Positions 44,167 to 52,923 are shown, numbered from the stretch's first letter. The stretch is DNA of 64,000 nt from Herbaspirillum sp. LeCh32-8 (GCF_017814915.1 NZ_JAGIPZ010000002.1:279084-343083); one strand, 5' to 3'. Notes: generated by a model not told the origin, from the sequence alone. A program made the numbers and translations.

Positions 44167-44832
44167 ATGTGGCGCATCCTCCACGACTTTGACGGATGTG
44201 TGGCCTGGCTAAGCAGCAGAATATTGCCGGTTGTTGAGCGTCGTGCGCCGTACCGGCAAGAAATTGCCGATGGTGTCGAGGAGCGGAGATTGCGGCCGAT
44301 TGAGTGGGATGAGCGCTGCTGCAACAATTGCGGCATGAGCAATCGCACACGTGAAATTTTCGATGCAATCCACCGGGCGCCGGCCAACGGACGACAGGTC
44401 CTGGCGCTTTCGAGGGCAGATGCGGAACAACTCCCGCTGATTGACGGCGTCGCCATGATTTCCATCACGGCACCCGAGCGGCCGCCTGCACAACTTCCGG
44501 AGCATCCCTTTCTCCTGCGAATGAGCTTCGCTGATGTCGATTTCTTGTCTACTGACCTTTCAGAGCGAGCAAAAGCCAAGCTTCCAGATGCCATGACCAA
44601 GCGGCAGGCGGCGGAAGTATTAGAGTTCGCTAGGACGCTCCCAGATTCCGTCAAGACGCTATTGGTCCACTGTGAGGGGGGATTTTCTCGAAGCTGTGGA
44701 GTTGCGGCTGCTTTGGGTGAAATATTCCAATATGAAGTGGAAGCGACGCGGCTCGGGGGCGCGAACCCCAGTGTGAAGAAGTTGCTGCTGCAAGAGGCCA
44801 AGGGGGACAACAAGCGGAAGCGCTCCCGGTAG
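44167..44832 (+). CDS. Tyrosine phosphatase-like protein (HCx5RS motif)
   Basis: A protein of up to 221 residues. LLVHCEGGFSRSCGVAAALG contains the cysteine phosphatase signature H-C-x5-R-S (C169 and R175 from this start), preceded by ISITAPERPP and a region that may hold the general acid (FADVDFLSTDLS). That is the dual-specificity-like phosphatase fold found in phages and islands. The start is uncertain: ATG 44335 would give 165 residues and still cover the whole domain, and neither has a clear ribosome site. Substrate could be protein phosphotyrosine or a nucleotide. Confidence 0.65.
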   Translation: MWRILHDFDGCVAWLSSRILPVVERRAPYRQEIADGVEERRLRPIEWDERCCNNCGMSNRTREIFDAIHRAPANGRQVLALSRADAEQLPLIDGVAMISITAPERPPAQLPEHPFLLRMSFADVDFLSTDLSERAKAKLPDAMTKRQAAEVLEFARTLPDSVKTLLVHCEGGFSRSCGVAAALGEIFQYEVEATRLGGANPSVKKLLLQEAKGDNKRKRSR

Positions 44833-45122
44833 CCACGACGGAAGTTGTGGAAAGATGGCGGTTGTTCTCCGCCATCGAGAGCCAGCAGGCAGAGATGTAG
44901 TGTACGGATGGGTGACATGTGGAAAGCAACGGCCAGCGTGCTCCAACCGTGGAGAGCCAACCATTGTGCTGTATATCATCAAATGAATTCTACGAATAAC
45001 GTAGAATTCGGGCAAGCTAATTTGACGAGCCGTGCGGGACGGAGTCAGCGCGAGCATGCGCCGCTTCCTGCATTTATACCTGGTACGCTATGTAGAAACG
45101 AAGTAAGAAATCCACGAGCTTC
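44833..45122. other. Intergenic region between convergent genes
   Basis: About 290 bp between the ends of the phosphatase-like gene and ginD. It holds the 25-bp palindrome at 44985-45009. A 16-codon frame follows (45056-45106) but is too short to call. No terminator with a U-run is visible. Confidence 0.5.
44985..45009. promoter_or_regulatory. 25-bp palindrome GAATTCTACG-N5-CGTAGAATTC
   Basis: Two perfect 10-bp arms around AATAA. The inner TCTACG-N5-CGTAGA is identical in arms and spacing to the operator at 28993-29009 upstream of the XRE gene, and the arms are longer here. It may be a high-affinity site for that regulator, or a structural site for recombination or replication, as no gene starts next to it. 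Confidence 0.55.
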
Positions 45123-45668
45123 CTAGCCTTTAGTCGTGTCACTCGGAGCAGGACTCGCGGATGCAAAGGGGATGACCTGAGCTTTGGTCTGGCTACTGGC
45201 GGCGGATGCTAGTTTGAGAGCTTTGAGCTCGGCTTCATACTTCTCTGCAATATTTTTCCATCTGTCTCGCTGCCCTTCGATGGTTTTCATGGCCTTTTTT
45301 AGGTCGTCATGTTTGAACTTCCACATCAATAGTTCATCACGATTCTTCCCAAGTTGCTCTTGAAGGCGCTCGACCTGAGTAATGTCTTTTGCCGAACGAG
45401 GCGGCGCTTCTTTTGCTTTTGCCTTTTCAATTTTGTACTGTTTGGCTTCCTCCACCAGCTTATCCAGGGCCTCAAGTGGCCATTTGCGGTTTCGCAAGGT
45501 GCCGCGAGTGCAGCCCGATAAGGCCGCCAGATTTGCCTGAGTTCTTTTTTCCTTTCTGTCAGCAGCCATCTTTTCAAGCGCAGCAAATATGCGCTTAGTC
45601 AAGACGTCAAAATCAGCCACATTGCGTTGGTCAAACGCAAAGGACTTCGTTGGAATTTTTTCAGTCAT
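45123..45668 (-). CDS. ginD: GinD-like small HTH/coiled-coil protein of the recombinase operon
   Basis: A 181-residue protein, last gene of the recombinase operon. The N-terminal 75 residues contain an HTH-like stretch (KRTQANLAALSGCTRGTLRN), and residues about 85-155 form a coiled coil (RLQEQLGKNRDELLMWKFKH). This fits GinD of GInt islands and resembles Tn554 TnpC in size and role, an accessory protein for strand exchange. It starts at 45668 with an ATGA overlap to ginC. The name rests on context and domain layout. Confidence 0.75.
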   Translation of the reverse strand: MTEKIPTKSFAFDQRNVADFDVLTKRIFAALEKMAADRKEKRTQANLAALSGCTRGTLRNRKWPLEALDKLVEEAKQYKIEKAKAKEAPPRSAKDITQVERLQEQLGKNRDELLMWKFKHDDLKKAMKTIEGQRDRWKNIAEKYEAELKALKLASAASSQTKAQVIPFASASPAPSDTTKG

Positions 45669-47578
45669 ACAACACCTAAATTTTTCAGGATTCCATGTGC
45701 TCGCTGTGCGGTAGAAAGAAGGCCCTCAGCTGCATGCTGCATGTCGGGACGCGCGGCAAGCTCTTTGTTTTGGAATTCAACTTTCTTCCAGACGCCGACA
45801 TGACTCATGGTTATCAATGCGTTTCCACATTTGTCGGGAGCACATTGGAGCGAACCAATACAAGGAGGTTTCTGTACGGTCCCATCCTTGTTCTTTATGT
45901 CGCGTTTCCCAAGGCAATAACCCATGCCTACGCTCGAGAATGGCATCTGTTGTTTCGAAATCTCGGCAAGAATATCGTCGACCGTCATGCCCTCTGCCAT
46001 CTTTCCTTCGAAGTATTGCTTGCGGTCTCTCTTGAACTGCTCCGCACCGCCGCCAGCGACAGGTGCATCGGGATGATAGAGCGATTTTGCAAGTTCAAAC
46101 TGCGCCATCGGGCGACTCAACGCTTTCTCGAAAACCATCTCTGGTATCGACCCATAGGTCAACGTTACTTGTGGAATGGTCGACCGCAAAGCACTATGCA
46201 TATGTTTTAAATGGTAGGAAATATACGGTAGGCCCAGGTCGGCTCTTGCAAGCTGATGGGCCAAAGTATTTCGGCAGCGCTGGGTTGAAATAGGAATGTT
46301 TGCCCAAGTGCCGCTCGTATCGATTGTCCTTACGTAACGGGTCAATGCTGCCGACAATCCTGTGGAGGAATATGCTTGCCCTCCATCAAACGCAGTATTC
46401 GGAGTGGAAAGCAAATACTGATTCCCAGAGATGGAGCAAATCAATTCCAAGCATTTGAGTGCATCGCGCATTGCAGGAATGGCTGGCCATATGTCATTGT
46501 CTGCCGGCTTGTCCAAACTCTCATGTTTGATGTGAGTGCCAACCAGATACCAGGCACCACGTATTTGCTGCAAACAACCAATCTTAAATCCGGTCAGGTC
46601 GCTGTACCTGGCACCTGTGTAAAGGCCGATGACGGAGCATGCGGCCTCATGGACTCGTCTGATGTAATCCCAGACATCTCCCAAGGTACAACCGCAAGAT
46701 TTCAGCACATTTGATTTGGCATGTTTTCCTTGACCATAAGGAGCAGGACTGTATTCGTAAAGGAATGCCGAGTGGGCGCTTCGACATTCTGAATATGTCT
46801 CGAAAATGAGTTGCCCCTGTGATTTCAAATTGTCGAACGGCGGCGGAATTACGCCCGGTACGCCGGAAGCTGTTCCTTCGCCTATAAAGCGAAGGAATCC
46901 AGTTACATCATCGGTCGCAGAATTGCTAATCAATCGGAACAATGGGGCCGGGAGAACAATATTTGACCTATCCCTTGGGACCGATGGTTTAAAGTCCATC
47001 GTTTCAATATCGGCGGCCGTCCATGCTGGAGCGAAGCCATGACAGATTTTCTTGATTACATCGGACGCTAGATACGTCAAAACTCGTCGTAGCTCTGCAC
47101 CGGTTCCCAATTCCCAATCACGTAATGATTCGCGAATATGCTCAGCAGTAATTTCACTCGGTGATTCCGCGGGAGGTAAAGTTCCTCCGATAAGTTCTGA
47201 TTTGCTGTGAATATGGGCAAAAAAAAGCAGAGCGTAATAGAGCGCCTGAACTACTGTCTTTGGATTGTTCGCTGACTCCAATTGCTTGCGCTTGATGCCG
47301 ACGGTGGCAGGAGCATATAAATACAAAAAAGCGAATATCTTCAGAAGCTGCATGGTTGCTTCGGGAACATCCGTGCTAACGTCAGCTCGTTCCGGCCACC
47401 AGTCCAGTGTGAGTTCGCCATCAGAGACATATGCCATGCGCGGATTCTTTGAGTCTTTGAAATACCAGCAGCGGTCTCCGAATTTTGAATGGATTGAGAC
47501 AGGTGTATCTGGAGAAATACCATGTGTAATAAGCTGCTTCAGAACCTCATTGTCGAATTTTGCAAAATCGAAAATCAC
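45665..47578 (-). CDS. ginC: GinC-like tyrosine recombinase
   Basis: A 637-residue protein of the three-recombinase set. The C-terminal catalytic half has TGARYSDLTGFKIGCL with the first arginine, TQRCRNTLAHQLARADLGLP as the box II region, YHLKHMHS, and LTYGSIPEM with the likely nucleophile tyrosine. A conserved tail with cysteines follows (CLGKRDIKNK, PPCIGSLQCAPDKCGN), possibly a metal site, typical of this long type. The start is GTG 47578, overlapping ginB's stop as GTGA. Confidence 0.85.
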   Translation of the reverse strand: MIFDFAKFDNEVLKQLITHGISPDTPVSIHSKFGDRCWYFKDSKNPRMAYVSDGELTLDWWPERADVSTDVPEATMQLLKIFAFLYLYAPATVGIKRKQLESANNPKTVVQALYYALLFFAHIHSKSELIGGTLPPAESPSEITAEHIRESLRDWELGTGAELRRVLTYLASDVIKKICHGFAPAWTAADIETMDFKPSVPRDRSNIVLPAPLFRLISNSATDDVTGFLRFIGEGTASGVPGVIPPPFDNLKSQGQLIFETYSECRSAHSAFLYEYSPAPYGQGKHAKSNVLKSCGCTLGDVWDYIRRVHEAACSVIGLYTGARYSDLTGFKIGCLQQIRGAWYLVGTHIKHESLDKPADNDIWPAIPAMRDALKCLELICSISGNQYLLSTPNTAFDGGQAYSSTGLSAALTRYVRTIDTSGTWANIPISTQRCRNTLAHQLARADLGLPYISYHLKHMHSALRSTIPQVTLTYGSIPEMVFEKALSRPMAQFELAKSLYHPDAPVAGGGAEQFKRDRKQYFEGKMAEGMTVDDILAEISKQQMPFSSVGMGYCLGKRDIKNKDGTVQKPPCIGSLQCAPDKCGNALITMSHVGVWKKVEFQNKELAARPDMQHAAEGLLSTAQRAHGILKNLGVV

Positions 47579-49440
47579 GATATGCCTCCAGGATAGACAA
47601 TCGGGTCAATGACCAAGTCAAGAAGCTCAGATGCTGCCACTGCTTCGTTAAGTACGGACTCGTCAAATTCGCTAGTGTCTGGGTCGAAGATCTGGTCCAA
47701 CACAGACAAGGTTTTTTGATAAAAATGAATGTGCGGCAAATCCACACCGTCCTTTTCGGTTGCTACGCGTATCTGAGTGCGATAAAGAGCCAGAATGGGG
47801 AGGTGTTCTTCCATGATGACGATGTTCTTGCATAGCAAGCACATATTGAAGCGAGTACAGCCTTGGCCTTCAACATAGTCCGCCGAAAGTTTGACGATGT
47901 TTGGCGGGTCGAAGACGTTCTTGCAATTACTGATTAGGCCGTGGAATGGGGACGTCGCCGACGGTGGCTGATATGAAGATTCCTGTGGCTTGAACTCGTT
48001 GTGGTTCTTCCAGATAACGACCAGATGCTCGTTGACTTCGCGATTGGCTGCGTCGTCCAATACCCTCTTCTCGATGTAGATGAGCGTGGTGCCGATGTGC
48101 TTATGGCCTGCTGCTTGCTGGATTTCGAAGATGTCCTTCCCCTGAGCCGCCATTTCGGTCAGTCGTGTGGGCCTAAAACGGACTGGAGTGAAAGTTATCC
48201 GAGCGCCGTCTGGGGTGCGGAGGTCATGGAGCTCTCCAATTTTCTTGCACCACTGATGGTATTTCCAGAATGACAGAGTTTGAATCTCGCCAAAGCAGTT
48301 CTTACCGGAGGACTGATAGACGAACAGCTTGTCTCTCATTTTTTTAGGACACGCTGGGTTTTCACGCACCGCTTGCGTTAGTCTCAGGATTTTGTCGATG
48401 CACCGCTGTACGAGAATTGAGTGGTCTCGCTTGAGAGGTATCTCGACATATTCATAAGCATCAGCTGGCACCTCTTTATTATTGAGGAGCTCCAGAAGTA
48501 GTTCTTTTTCGCCCTCAGAGCGCAGCTTGAAGTATCCGAGCACCGGGGTCCCTAAGAGAGGATGCTGTGAAAGGCAGTCGAATTTCAACTCCGCGAGCGA
48601 TTCTGGATTTAGGCCCGTGAGATATCCCAACTGGACGGCCAAGGGCCAAAGCACTTCTCGGTCAATGTGGACGGTTACCCCCCATTCTCGATATAAAGCC
48701 GGATAACCTCCGTGGTAATTTGAGGCGCTTGATAGGAATCGTTGGTGTGTCGGTCCATCCGGATGAACGCGAGAAACCGGCACACACTTCATGACATTTT
48801 CGAAATACCAATGCATGTTTTCAGGTAATACCCACCCGTAACCATTTTGAGGATAGTACCGAGGTGCAATCCCTGAACCTTTTGGCGGGCGTTCTCTCGG
48901 GTCACGTCCTACATTACGGTGCTTATAACCAGCAAGAACTGCATTGGTGTATTGCATCTCTGAACGGACCAATTCAAGAATTGCTGCCAATTCTTCGTTG
49001 GAGTATGCATCGTGAGCGTTGGTCTCGCGCACTGGTACTGCCATGCTAACTTGGAGGATAGTTTCTGACGCAATCAGACCCAGAAACTGGGCTTCTTGCA
49101 GCACTTGCCTGACGCAACTGACAATTGTGACTCTCCAAGCGGCACCAATCGGCCTATCACCATTTTCATCTCGGAGGGCATTCATCCAGCTAACATATTG
49201 AATGAGAGAAAATAGACCCCACCGTTCCTTCAGAACAAATGGTCTATTACCTTCTGTTTCCTCTATGAAGCGCAGATAGTATTGAAGTGCGCTCGCATAG
49301 TTCTTCTTGCCGCTGTTTGAAGGTGTGCGCTTCCGTCGTTCTTCGAAAATCCACTTAATTTGGGCAAATGGGTCCTCATCGGTCGCCTTGGGGAGACCGA
49401 GTATGGTGGCCTCATCGAAGAGGACAACCTTGCCGCTCAC
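47575..49440 (-). CDS. ginB: GinB-like tyrosine recombinase (Tn554 TnpB-like)
   Basis: A 621-residue protein. The catalytic region has GYLTGLNPESLAELKFDCL (box I), FTPVRFRPTRLTEMAAQGKD, AAGHKHIGTTLIYIEKR (box II with Gly-His and the tyrosine), and a C-terminal cysteine pair (CTRFNMCLLCKN) likely to bind metal. Length and layout match Tn554 TnpB and GInt GinB. GTG 49440 overlaps ginA's stop as GTGA. It works only together with the other two recombinases. Confidence 0.87.
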   Translation of the reverse strand: MSGKVVLFDEATILGLPKATDEDPFAQIKWIFEERRKRTPSNSGKKNYASALQYYLRFIEETEGNRPFVLKERWGLFSLIQYVSWMNALRDENGDRPIGAAWRVTIVSCVRQVLQEAQFLGLIASETILQVSMAVPVRETNAHDAYSNEELAAILELVRSEMQYTNAVLAGYKHRNVGRDPRERPPKGSGIAPRYYPQNGYGWVLPENMHWYFENVMKCVPVSRVHPDGPTHQRFLSSASNYHGGYPALYREWGVTVHIDREVLWPLAVQLGYLTGLNPESLAELKFDCLSQHPLLGTPVLGYFKLRSEGEKELLLELLNNKEVPADAYEYVEIPLKRDHSILVQRCIDKILRLTQAVRENPACPKKMRDKLFVYQSSGKNCFGEIQTLSFWKYHQWCKKIGELHDLRTPDGARITFTPVRFRPTRLTEMAAQGKDIFEIQQAAGHKHIGTTLIYIEKRVLDDAANREVNEHLVVIWKNHNEFKPQESSYQPPSATSPFHGLISNCKNVFDPPNIVKLSADYVEGQGCTRFNMCLLCKNIVIMEEHLPILALYRTQIRVATEKDGVDLPHIHFYQKTLSVLDQIFDPDTSEFDESVLNEAVAASELLDLVIDPIVYPGGIS

Positions 49441-50576
49441 GATTTCTTCCCAATTCTCTTCTTGGTCGGTTCCCGTTTCTGGGGACGATATGTGGCATCG
49501 AAGATGCGTTGGGCTTCCTCGAAAACTGTCCGTGCTGTGTCGGTATTCTGTTTGTCATACAGCCGTTGCTGAATGATTGCCGGGATATTGGAGTAGGTAG
49601 TCTCTGTAGTTTCGATACTGCTGTGGCCGAACATCTGCTGCACAAGAACCAGATTTTCCAGAAGCGATGAGCCGAGCTCGCTCGTAGCGATGGAAAACGC
49701 TGTTCCATGCCTCAGCTTATGGGGACTAGCATTGGCTAAACCAGCACGGTTACCCGCGCGCGTAACCATGGCCTGGAGCGCCTTCTCCGTCCAAGGTTCG
49801 TTAAAGACATTCAGGAGAGCCGGCTTTTCGTCCTCTTCAAATGCGAAATTGAATAGGTATCCGTGAGTGTTATGGTATTTGGCCATGCGAGAGAGCATCG
49901 GCCGAGAGATGATGGTGTTTCGCTCTTTGTATTCTTTGTTGCGTCCCTTTGACCCCCGCACGAACAATGGGAAGTACATCGTACCTTCGGGAAAGTGCCT
50001 CCAATCCGGCAAATCTTTTTTCAGGATGCGAGGGACCTCCGAAACTCGCACTCCAGTGTCATACATGAATTGGACTGCAATTCTTTGCGCTTCGAAGTGC
50101 GCACCGATGATTAATGCTATGACTTGGTCGGCGTTGAGCGAGCGCGGCATCTTGCGAGTGGGCGCAGCCACTAGCCCGGCGGAATTTTGGGGGTAGACAG
50201 GGCGCTCATGAACATAGTGAGCCTCATCCGTATTCAGCCAGTCCATGAACTTGCGAACGGCTGCTTCCGCCAGCTTGATTGTGGGTGATGCCTGATGAGT
50301 TGCCAGGGAATTGAAAAAATCCTGCAGCACTGGCCTGCGTATCATCGCAATAGCGTCGTCAAGTCGGACGCTTCCATATACGGGATGATGTTCTAGGAAT
50401 GTCCCTAAGTCGCGATTTTTCTCTGCATACCTATCTAAGGTTTTGTCTGCCAGCTTCTTGGTCTTATTTGTGACAAGTGAGCGAAAAAAATCTGTTGGTA
50501 ATTCAACAATTCGCTCTTCGTCGTCAAGGAAAAGGTAATGTGTCTTTCCATCGTAAGTTGTTTTGTGTATTTGCAT
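49437..50576 (-). CDS. ginA: GinA-like tyrosine recombinase (XerD/Tn554 TnpA-like)
   Basis: A 379-residue recombinase with a complete active site: R177 in [17 protein letters not shown] at 286-290, GH at 317-318 and Y328 in ETTYSNI. An N-terminal SAM-like core-binding domain spans about 30-115. It is the first gene of the operon and lies 116 bp inside the right end of the island. Expression may depend on the native thyA promoter, since the truncated native thyA reads into ginA in the same direction. Confidence 0.9.
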   Translation of the reverse strand: MQIHKTTYDGKTHYLFLDDEERIVELPTDFFRSLVTNKTKKLADKTLDRYAEKNRDLGTFLEHHPVYGSVRLDDAIAMIRRPVLQDFFNSLATHQASPTIKLAEAAVRKFMDWLNTDEAHYVHERPVYPQNSAGLVAAPTRKMPRSLNADQVIALIIGAHFEAQRIAVQFMYDTGVRVSEVPRILKKDLPDWRHFPEGTMYFPLFVRGSKGRNKEYKERNTIISRPMLSRMAKYHNTHGYLFNFAFEEDEKPALLNVFNEPWTEKALQAMVTRAGNRAGLANASPHKLRHGTAFSIATSELGSSLLENLVLVQQMFGHSSIETTETTYSNIPAIIQQRLYDKQNTDTARTVFEEAQRIFDATYRPQKREPTKKRIGKKS

Positions 50577-50668
50577 TTCGTAAACTTTTTATCGAATTGA
50601 GCAAATTAACTTGGAAGGATTTTAAACCTGTATCCAACAAAAAAGTTGCCCATTTTAGCCGTACTGAA

Positions 50669-50692
50669 CAAAAAGCGTTACGGTAGATAAAA
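50669..50692 (-). repeat. Right terminal inverted repeat of the island
   Basis: On the minus strand, reading inward, TTTTATCTAC (50692-50683) is followed by CGTAACGCTTTTTGT. It matches the left end perfectly for 10 bases and again at CG-TTTTTGT-CA. Native thyA (GACGACCT) abuts it directly. Confidence 0.75.
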
Positions 50693-50997
50693 AGGTCGTC
50701 CACGCCCTCGCGGAACGGATTGGCCAGCCACTCGGCGTTTTCATTGGCGTTCTGATCCCAGACCTTGCATCCCAGTTCGCGGAAGGTGGCGGCGCTGCGC
50801 GTGGCGCGCAGGAAGCCGACCAGCTCGCCCACCACCGACTTGAAGGCCAGGCGCTTGGTCGTCACCGCCGGAAAGCCCTTTTGCAGGTCGAAGCGCATCA
50901 TCGCGCCCGGCACCGAGAGGGTGCGGATACCGGTGCGGTTTTCTTGCCAGCTGCCGTTGTCGAGGACGTCTTGGATCAGGTCTTGATATTGTTTCAT
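50693..50997 (-). pseudogene. thyA: 5' fragment of native thyA
   Basis: ATG at 50997 opens [20 protein letters not shown], with [11 protein letters not shown] and the typical AVTTKR and [13 protein letters not shown]. About 102 native codons are left before island DNA. The frame then continues through the island end to a stop at 50524, giving a 157-residue chimera that lacks the catalytic cysteine. Its promoter and start are intact, so it should still be transcribed, and the transcript enters ginA. Confidence 0.92.
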
Positions 50998-51212
50998 CGG
51001 GTGTGGTGTTCGGTTGCTGAGGTGGCTTGCGCCGCGCAGGAAGTCCGCGTGCACTGCGGCCCGGTGCGGCATGCGCGACCCGCGTTGGCACAGGGAAACG
51101 ACGCATTCAGGCATCAATCGGATGGGGGAGATTGTAGCCTATCCGCCCGGGCGTCTGCCGATGTTGGCGCGGTGTTGTCCTGCCGGCAAATGTCATCCCG
51201 ACGGCTGCCAGC

Positions 51213-51247
51213 AAAAAGGCCGGAGGCGGCGAACCGCGCTCCGGCCT
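51213..51247 (-). terminator. Terminator after the BKACE gene
   Basis: On the minus strand AGGCCGGAG, a 13-nt loop, CTCCGGCCT and TTTTTG: a 9-bp GC stem with a U-run, 25 bp after the stop at 51272. Confidence 0.8.
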
Positions 51248-51271
51248 GGATGGCAGCTGAGGCTCTGGTGA

Positions 51272-52204
51272 TCAGAAGCCCACGTTGTTGCCGCCCTTCA
51301 GTTTCAGCATCTCGCGCGCGTCGTCCGGCGTCGCCACTTCCAGCGACAGCGCCTCGATTACGGTGCGGATGCGCTTGACCTGGTCGGCGTTGCTCTTGGC
51401 CAGTTGGCCCGGGCCGTCCCACAGCGAATCTTCCAGGCCCACGCGGGTGTGGCCGCCCATGGCTGCCGACATGGTGGCGATCGGGATCTGGCCGCGGCCG
51501 GCGCCCAGCACCGACCAGAAGTAGTCGTCACCGAACAGGCGGTCGGCGGTGCGCTTCATGTGCATCACGTCTTCCACGTCGTTGCCGATGCCGCCGCGCA
51601 GGCCGAACACCGACTGGATCAGGAACGGCGGCTTGATCAGGCCGCGGTCGATGAAGTGCGCCGCGGTGTAGAGGTGGCCGATGTCGTAGCACTCGATCTC
51701 GAAGCGGGTCTGGTTGGCGCTGCAGGATTCGAGGATGTAGGCGATGTCCTTGAAGGTGTTGCGGAAGATGCGGTCGTCCGACTCCGCCAGGTAGGGCTTT
51801 TCCCAGTCGTACTTGAAGTCCTTGAAGCGGCCCAGCATTTCATACAGGCCGAAGTTCATCGAGCCCATGTTCAGCGAGGCGACTTCGGGTTTCAGCTGCA
51901 GCGCCGGCTGCAGGCGTTCTTCCACGCCCATGGTGGGTGCACCGCCGGTGGTCAGGTTGATGACCACGTTGGACTTGGCCTTGATGCCCGGCAGGAATTT
52001 GCGGAACTCGGCCGGGTCCTGGGTCGGCTTGCCGTTTTGCGGATCGCGCGCGTGCAGGTGGACGATGGCGGCGCCGGCTTCGGCGGCGCCCAGCGCGGCG
52101 TCGCGGATTTCGTCCGGCGTCACCGGCAGGTAGGGCGACATCGAGGGGGTGTGGATGGCGCCGGTGACGGCGCAGGTGATGATGACTTTGCGGGATTTGG
52201 CCAT
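51272..52204 (-). CDS. BKACE family beta-keto acid cleavage enzyme (DUF849)
   Basis: A 310-residue Zn-dependent enzyme of the 3-keto-5-aminohexanoate cleavage family, which combines a beta-keto acid with acetyl-CoA to give acetoacetate and a new acyl-CoA. AAIVHLHARDPQNGKPT holds the metal histidines (H49, H51), and NVVINLTTGGAPTMGVEER is typical of the family. RVGLEDSLWDGPGQLAKSN near the C-terminus is also conserved. The neighbouring hydroxyacyl-CoA dehydrogenase-like enzyme could make the keto acid, as in carnitine breakdown (dehydrogenase plus dehydrocarnitine-cleaving BKACE), but the substrate is not certain. Confidence 0.9.
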   Translation of the reverse strand: MAKSRKVIITCAVTGAIHTPSMSPYLPVTPDEIRDAALGAAEAGAAIVHLHARDPQNGKPTQDPAEFRKFLPGIKAKSNVVINLTTGGAPTMGVEERLQPALQLKPEVASLNMGSMNFGLYEMLGRFKDFKYDWEKPYLAESDDRIFRNTFKDIAYILESCSANQTRFEIECYDIGHLYTAAHFIDRGLIKPPFLIQSVFGLRGGIGNDVEDVMHMKRTADRLFGDDYFWSVLGAGRGQIPIATMSAAMGGHTRVGLEDSLWDGPGQLAKSNADQVKRIRTVIEALSLEVATPDDAREMLKLKGGNNVGF

Positions 52205-52365
52205 GGTGGTGTGCTCCTTTAGGTGTTTGTTGTGGTGCTGGTTTTTGGTCTGCTTGGTTGCTTCTTTGTTGGGTAGTCTGGTCTCGCTGAGTGCCGATGT
52301 ACTGGCTCTGTCTCTATCTTTCTCCGGTCGGAACGGAGCGCCGGGGGGCGGCCCGGCAGCCGCTC

Positions 52366-52391
52366 ACTTTTCTTGCTCCGCCAAGAAAAGT
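52366..52391. repeat. Perfect 10-bp inverted repeat
   Basis: ACTTTTCTTG-CTCCGC-CAAGAAAAGT. The stem is perfect and the following sequence (AAGCAAAAGAAGG) is purine-rich. The motif is familiar as a dispersed element in beta- and gammaproteobacterial genomes. Confidence 0.6.
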
Positions 52392-52715
52392 AAGCAAAAG
52401 AAGGGTTGGAGCACTGCTCCAACAAAACCTAAGTGCCAGCCCCCTTCGGGGGTTCCCGGCGGAGCGCACTGAAAAATGGGCAAGGCAAAGTCGCTGCGCT
52501 CCAATTGCCTTGCTGATCCATTTTTTACCGCACCCCGTCGGCTGGTCCACAAGGGGAAACCTGTCCGGCTCGCCTGCGGCATTGCCCAGTCTCATACTCG
52601 CCTTCGGCATCGCGCTGTCTCTTCCTCGCCTGCGGCATCGTCCAATCTTGCGGCATAGCCTTTGCTCTTTCTCGCCTGCGGCTTCGATGTGCCGGCTCGC
52701 GATCTCATGTAATCC

Positions 52716-52747
52716 GTCATCCCGGCGAAGGCCGGGGTCCAGTGTCG
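52716..52747 (+). repeat. REP-like palindromic element
   Basis: GTCATCCCGGC-GAAG-GCCGGGGTCCAGTGTCG. The stem CCCGGC/GCCGGG is followed by CCAGTGTCG, a tail shared with the elements at 52847, 58242 and, inverted, 58161 and 58299. Confidence 0.7.
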
Positions 52748-52846
52748 TTTGTCGCGTTTCCCGGCATCGGCACCGGCATCCATCACTCAAGCCGTATCAA
52801 GCTCCAACGGTGGTCGTCAAGACAGCGTTGCTATTTCACTTAATCC

Positions 52847-52880
52847 GTCGCCCCTGCGAAAGCAGGGGCCCAGCGTCGTT
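52847..52880 (+). repeat. REP-like palindromic element
   Basis: GTCGCCCCTGC-GAAA-GCAGGGGCCCAGCGTCGTT. The stem is CCCCTGC/GCAGGGG with the common CCAG-GTCGTT tail. Confidence 0.7.
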
Positions 52881-52923
52881 CGTTGCGCGTCCTTCAGCGT
52901 TTGATACGTTCGAGCACTGAATC

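Larger units (their letters stand above)
10276..50692. mobile_element. GInt-type genomic island integrated into thyA
   Basis: Both ends are fixed by the split native thyA: native codons stop after about 102 on the right (50693) and resume at GGT on the left (10273). The ends carry matching inverted repeats with TTTTATCTAC. A three-recombinase plus small HTH/coiled-coil operon lies at the right end, and a complete replacement thyA sits just inside the left end. Rejoining the flanks gives GACGACC-TGGGTCCGG (Asp-Asp-Leu-Gly-Pro), an intact reading frame, so the insertion is precise. Base composition is visibly more AT-rich than the flanks, mostly in 11.4-15.4 kb and 29-35 kb. I recognise no conjugation genes, so transfer would need help. 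Confidence 0.93.
52205..52923. other. Intergenic region with repeats
   Basis: About 720 bp without a supported gene. It has the inverted repeat ACTTTTCTTG-CTCCGC-CAAGAAAAGT at 52366-52391, part of a longer motif seen often beside genes in Burkholderiales, a CTCGCCTGCGGCAT-like stretch repeated several times between 52570 and 52690, and two REP-like hairpins (52716-52747 and 52847-52880). Confidence 0.55.

Noticed and set aside
45056..45106. 16-codon frame MRRFLHLYLVRYVETK after the 25-bp palindrome
   Set aside because: Too short to judge, no gene follows on that strand for it to lead, and the ribosome site is poorly spaced.
10276..50692. Integrative conjugative element
   Set aside because: No relaxase, coupling protein or type IV secretion genes are visible, so I call it a non-conjugative island.
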